Origin: Hyphomicrobiaceae bacterium
GTDB lineage: Bacteria; Pseudomonadota; Alphaproteobacteria; Rhizobiales; Hyphomicrobiaceae
Length of the DNA stretch: 64,000 bases
Assembly: GCA_025359185.1 (NCBI GenBank)
Contig: JANYHF010000019.1
Span: 33,988-97,987, forward strand
Direction of reading: 5' to 3'
The notes below the pieces were generated by a model. The model had not been told where the DNA came from and searched no databases. It saw only the letters and a program-made list of their open reading frames with translations. Position 1 is the stretch's first letter; the number at the start of each line of letters is the position of its first letter. Positions 60,835 to 64,000 of this stretch are shown one piece after another. Both the position numbers and the translations under genes were made by a program.

Positions 60835-61176
60835 TCAAGATGGCATCAGCCAGTCATCGAGGCAGTGGCGGCCGGCGCGGTTCTCGGTTTCGATGATCCA
60901 GAGGTCGGGATCGTAGCCGGCCTGGCGGGCGAGGTAAGCGTCGGCAGCGGTGTCCGGGCCATTGGGCAGGCAAAGTGCAAAGCGGCGTTCGGCGTCCATG
61001 CCATCGAGCCCGGCGGCGGCAGGACCGTAGAGATCACTGGTGCCATTGAGGCGGCAGACTCGGATGAAGATCGCCCCGGCGTCGGCGTCGCCCCGGCGCA
61101 CGAGAACGCCGGTGACAGAGTTGACGGCGCAGATGCGCAGGTAAGCCTGCACCCAGATCTCGGATTTGAGACGCAT
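60835..61176 (-). CDS. DUF1491 family protein
   Basis: 113 residues from the ATG at 61176; longer frames upstream carry no domain character. The DUF1491 signature is complete: MRLKSEIWVQAYLRICAVNSVTGVLVRRGDADAGAIFIRVCRLNGTSDLYGPA, then ERRFALCLPNGPDTAADAYLARQAGYDPDLWIIETENRAG. The family is confined to alphaproteobacteria, and its function is unknown. It lies downstream of the peptidoglycan-binding gene on the same strand (88-bp gap). Confidence 0.9.
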   Translation of the reverse strand: MRLKSEIWVQAYLRICAVNSVTGVLVRRGDADAGAIFIRVCRLNGTSDLYGPAAAGLDGMDAERRFALCLPNGPDTAADAYLARQAGYDPDLWIIETENRAGRHCLDDWLMPS

Positions 61177-61264
61177 GGTATGGTAAACTACGTCAAATCG
61201 GCGCAAATGACCCGGTACCATCACTGGATGAGCGGGAATGATAACTATTTTACCTGCAATGCCC

Positions 61265-62008
61265 TCAATTTGACAGCGCTTCGTCGCTGACTTCGATGCG
61301 GGCATGGGCGCGGCGGGCGAGCTCCGACAGCACCGCACCGGAGACGCGCCCCTTGGGCACAAGCCCCATGTCACCCTCAAACCTGCGAATGGCTTTGCGC
61401 GTGGGATCGGTCAGCTGGCCGTCGATGGGGCCGGGATCGTAGCCCAGGCGCAAGAGCAGTCTCTGGGCTCCCGCAATCAGCCGCCGGGCCTTGTCAGTAG
61501 GCGGAGGAAGCGGTGTTCCGGGGGCAGCCGACATGCCGAGCACGATCTGACGCATGAGCTCCTCGCTGGGTTCGGCCGTGAGCGGAAAATGATTGTCGAA
61601 CTCGAATGCGAGGATGGCGGCACGGGTGAGGATACCGGCGGTGCCATTGGCTTTTCCGGCGTCGTAGCCATGCTCGGCGAGCTGGCGCTGGATGCTGGCG
61701 ATGATCTGCGCCGTGGGCGGTGTGGGCGATTGTGCGGACGGCCCGCCGGGATCAAGTGCAGTGCGAACGGAGAGATCGGCGTCGGCGCTGCCCATGATCT
61801 GGCCGGCAGGTTCGGCAGGGGCGGGAGCGCCCGCCATACCGGGCGGCTTAGTATTGGAATTGAGCAATTCAACAGCGTCCGGCAGCGTCACAGCGGCGGC
61901 GGCAAGCGGACGCGAACGGGGGCTTTGCAGGGCGAACACGTTCACGATTGTCCCGAGCGTCAGCGCCAGACACAGACCTGCCGAGATACGGGTATGCTTT
62001 GCAAACAC
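61265..62008 (-). CDS. Peptidoglycan-binding domain protein
   Basis: 247 residues from a GTG at 62008, chosen because it places FAKHTRISAGLCLALTLGTIVNVFAL as the N-terminal signal anchor; no ATG fits between there and 62144. Two PG_binding_1-type repeats follow: IQRQLAEHGYDAGKANGTAGILTRAAILAFEFDNH (about 108-142) and AQRLLLRLGYDPGPIDGQLTDPTRKAIRRFEGDMGL (about 185-221). It probably attaches the inner membrane to peptidoglycan. It is 73 bp after the histidine kinase gene on the same strand. Confidence 0.75.
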   Translation of the reverse strand: MFAKHTRISAGLCLALTLGTIVNVFALQSPRSRPLAAAAVTLPDAVELLNSNTKPPGMAGAPAPAEPAGQIMGSADADLSVRTALDPGGPSAQSPTPPTAQIIASIQRQLAEHGYDAGKANGTAGILTRAAILAFEFDNHFPLTAEPSEELMRQIVLGMSAAPGTPLPPPTDKARRLIAGAQRLLLRLGYDPGPIDGQLTDPTRKAIRRFEGDMGLVPKGRVSGAVLSELARRAHARIEVSDEALSN

Positions 62009-62081
62009 GGGGTTACAACGCCACTTTACGCAACACCAACACGACGGAACATCTGCACCAGAAACACTGGCGCAAACCGTA

Positions 62082-63368
62082 TTATGCCTCGGAGAGCGTG
62101 AACAAAGTGCTAAGGCCAGTCCCGTAACGGGGCTCACGGAGCGCATAGGCGGCGGGGAGTGTGAGCCGCGCTGTGGTGCCCTCCCCAAGCGCGCTTTCAA
62201 GCCTCACCTGGCCGCCATGCTCGCGCGCCAATTGCTGGCAGATAGCGAGCCCGAGGCCCGTGCCCTCGATGCCGCGCTGGCGTGCATTGTGCGTCCGCCG
62301 ATAGGGTGTTCCGATACCAGCCAGATCGTCTGCAGCGATGCCAATCCCGCGATCCCGCACGCCGATTTCGATTTCAGAATTGGGCTGCCGCTGAAGCGAA
62401 ATATCCACCGTTGCGCCGGTAGGGCTGAATTTGACGGCGTTGGACAACAGATTGATCAGGATCTGCTGGGCGGCGCGCTTTCCGGCACGGGCAAGCATGG
62501 GCCGCTCGGGTTCGGCAAAGCGCAGAGTTATGCCACGCGCTGCGGCAGCGGGAGCGAGCATCTCGAGGCTGCTGCGGATGCTGGCGGACATATCGAGGAT
62601 GCCGGGCTCCGGTGCGCGTGGACAGGCCTCCTGGGCCGCCGCCCCGATGGCGGCCTCCAGCACCGCCAGCACATGCTCGCCGCTGGCCTCGATCATCCGG
62701 GCGTAGTCGCCATAACGGGTGGGGTCCGTGCGGGCGGGCGGCAGTGCCTGCATCAGTCCTGCAAAGCCGATGATGGCATTGAGGGGTGTACGCAGTTCAT
62801 GATTGAGGGCCGCGAGGACCAGCGGATCGGTACGATCAGAGGGCTGCGAGGGGATGACGGGCTCCAGCGTCAGCTTCAGGGCCATCAGAATGGCCGTCAG
62901 CAGCGCGGTGCTGGTGCCGAAAACATCGAGCAGGCTTGACTCTATGAGACCTACAGGATGGCCCGCCTGAACGCCCGCCAAGCCCAACAGCCCACCCAGG
63001 AAAGCGATGCCCATCCACAGTTTTTCGCGTGGACCTGCCGTGTTCTGCAACGCTTGAAGTGGGAGCAGCGACAGCCACGCCGCCGCAAACAGTCCCGGAT
63101 GGCCGCACAGAAGCGTGCCCAAAAGCGCTGTGGCCGCATCGCCAAATGCGGGCACAAGAAGGCGGATCGAAACCGGCAGCGTGCCACCGCGCGCAAGCAC
63201 CGACAGCCGGGGCAACACCGCCGCAAAGCTCAAGATGAGCCAAGGCCCTGGCCGGTCAGACAGCCACGCCGCCAGCCACAGCGGCGGCAGCATCACCAGC
63301 ACCGCACCAACACCACCGTTCACGCCCGATACACGCCGGGCCAACAACGCAATACTCGCCACGCACAT
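62082..63368 (-). CDS. Membrane histidine kinase of the DivJ/PleC-like type
   Basis: 428 residues. About six hydrophobic segments cover residues 15-165. The HisKA domain has His190 in LNHELRTPLNAIIGFAGLM, the motif shared by DivJ and PleC kinases. The HATPase domain has NLLSNAVKFS (N box), DRGIGIAADDLAGI (G1) and GTGLGLAICQQLA (G2). No PAS or HAMP domain is visible. The input is unknown; the motif style and the presence of CtrA boxes suggest cell-cycle signalling. Confidence 0.9.
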   Translation of the reverse strand: MCVASIALLARRVSGVNGGVGAVLVMLPPLWLAAWLSDRPGPWLILSFAAVLPRLSVLARGGTLPVSIRLLVPAFGDAATALLGTLLCGHPGLFAAAWLSLLPLQALQNTAGPREKLWMGIAFLGGLLGLAGVQAGHPVGLIESSLLDVFGTSTALLTAILMALKLTLEPVIPSQPSDRTDPLVLAALNHELRTPLNAIIGFAGLMQALPPARTDPTRYGDYARMIEASGEHVLAVLEAAIGAAAQEACPRAPEPGILDMSASIRSSLEMLAPAAAARGITLRFAEPERPMLARAGKRAAQQILINLLSNAVKFSPTGATVDISLQRQPNSEIEIGVRDRGIGIAADDLAGIGTPYRRTHNARQRGIEGTGLGLAICQQLAREHGGQVRLESALGEGTTARLTLPAAYALREPRYGTGLSTLFTLSEA

Positions 63369-63558
63369 TCCGGCGCCATCACAGCGCCGTCCTCGATTTC
63401 ACTCTCTTCGGAGTGAAAATGTCGGCGATCAAGCCTAACGAAGCCTCAACGCGGAGACAAAAATTTTCGGCAAAGGCACGCGCCCAGCTTGGCAGGCCAT
63501 TATTGGTTACCTGCTATTCCTGTTGGCTAAGAAGAACAGGGTCGTACAGGGGTTTGTC

Positions 63559-63906
63559 ATGTCTCTCATCAGGACCGCGCTGGTTCTGGGCGCCGTCGTC
63601 TATGCGATGCCCACGGATCCGCAAAAGCAGCAGCAGCTGATCCATACCGCCAGCGATACGGTCGTCTGGGGGTTGACCTTCTGCCAGCGCGAGCCACTGA
63701 CCTGCGATCAAGCCAAGGCCGTCGGGCAGCAGATCTTGGACAAGGCCAAGTTCGGGGCTGCATTGGCGGGTGACATTGCCAGCAAATGGTCAGAGCAGCA
63801 TGGTGACCGCAAACCAGCCGCCACGCTGACGATCGAGGATGCGCTCGCTGTTCCCGGCCCCACCGCCATTGTGCAGGACCCCACCGACCCCTCGATCAGC
63901 GGCTAG
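63559..63906 (+). CDS. Small hypothetical protein with N-terminal hydrophobic segment
   Basis: 115 residues from the ATG at 63559 with GGGG upstream; a TTG at 63523 would add 12. An N-terminal hydrophobic helix (MSLIRTALVLGAVVYAMP) precedes a soluble region with two Cys in FCQREPLTCDQAKAVG. It resembles small conserved alphaproteobacterial proteins (possibly DUF5330), but the match is from memory and weak. No function is assigned. Confidence 0.6.
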   Translation: MSLIRTALVLGAVVYAMPTDPQKQQQLIHTASDTVVWGLTFCQREPLTCDQAKAVGQQILDKAKFGAALAGDIASKWSEQHGDRKPAATLTIEDALAVPGPTAIVQDPTDPSISG

Positions 63907-64000
63907 GGCCTGTCGTCAGTTATGGGTTCGGGCTGGACGTGAGCGATTTTGGCCGAGGAGCAGGCGCTCGACGACGCAAGCCAAATGGCTTGCTAGGACG
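63907..64000. other. Right-edge non-coding segment, possible insertion-sequence end
   Basis: No gene is seen. The segment opens with AGGGCCTGTCGTCAG (63905-63919), in the style of some IS5-like terminal repeats. The window ends before any transposase could be read, so this is only a suggestion. Confidence 0.25.

Noticed and set aside
1..64000. CRISPR array, prophage or integrated plasmid
   Set aside because: No regularly spaced repeats, Cas genes, phage structural genes, integrase or replication initiator were found.

Overview
The window reads as one chromosomal segment of an alphaproteobacterium with fairly high GC. The clade follows from several genes typical of it: the phosphotransferase ChpT, the DUF1134 envelope protein EipA, the F1-ATPase assembly factor ATP12, the MmcB DNA-repair protein, DUF1127 and DUF1491 proteins, an unusual alphaproteobacterial DnaG, and CtrA-type boxes (TTAA-N7-TTAA). 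The order cannot be fixed from sequence alone. No phage, plasmid backbone, CRISPR array or intact transposon is visible.

Region by region. 1-7.2 kb holds the end of a short-chain dehydrogenase, an M48/TPR membrane protease and an archaic (Csu-like) chaperone-usher pilus operon whose major subunit is followed by a terminator hairpin. 7.6-20.6 kb is a mixed housekeeping region: 2H phosphoesterase-like protein, RidA, DUF1127, patatin, metallophosphoesterase, Nudix hydrolase, acyltransferase, Ndk, a DUF2339 giant membrane protein, a glycosyltransferase-like protein, a phosphatase, a coiled-coil protein and EipA. 20.9-23.3 kb holds chpT, a DUF433/DUF5615 toxin-antitoxin pair, a single-domain response regulator behind a CtrA-like box, and yqeY. 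24.2-35.8 kb is a myo-inositol region: an RpiR-type regulator, iolG, a fused iolC-DUF2090 gene, iolB, and a sugar ABC transporter with two permeases. Two GGAA-N6-TTCC operators link the regulator to the catabolic genes. mmcB, tRNA-Phe(GAA) and decayed toxin-antitoxin and Uma2 genes interrupt this block. iolA, iolD and iolE are not in the window.

36.0-39.6 kb holds a two-gene unit: a SNF2-type helicase followed 7 bp later by an unrecognised zinc-cluster protein. This is the best candidate for an undescribed system. 39.9-50.8 kb carries crcB, a pseudouridine synthase, ATP12, an SGNH hydrolase, a GST, an M17 aminopeptidase, an NlpC/P60 peptidase, a PcfJ-like protein, an MFS transporter with an FAD oxidoreductase, and an Uma2 nuclease. 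51-55.2 kb is dnaG-rpoD. 55.2-56.0 kb is a small accessory patch with a DUF4160 gene carrying an early amber codon, DUF2442 and a solitary HicB. 56.1-60.4 kb encodes a two-subunit methylmalonyl-CoA mutase with a GFA-family gene between the subunits. 60.5-64 kb holds small envelope and regulatory genes, including a membrane histidine kinase and a small gene behind a perfect CtrA box.

The genes make sense together in three ways. The inositol genes form a regulon under a local repressor. ChpT, the response regulator, the CtrA boxes and the kinase point to the CckA-ChpT-CtrA cell-cycle circuit. The mutase indicates propionyl-CoA assimilation. All functions come from reading motifs and family resemblance; no database search was run.
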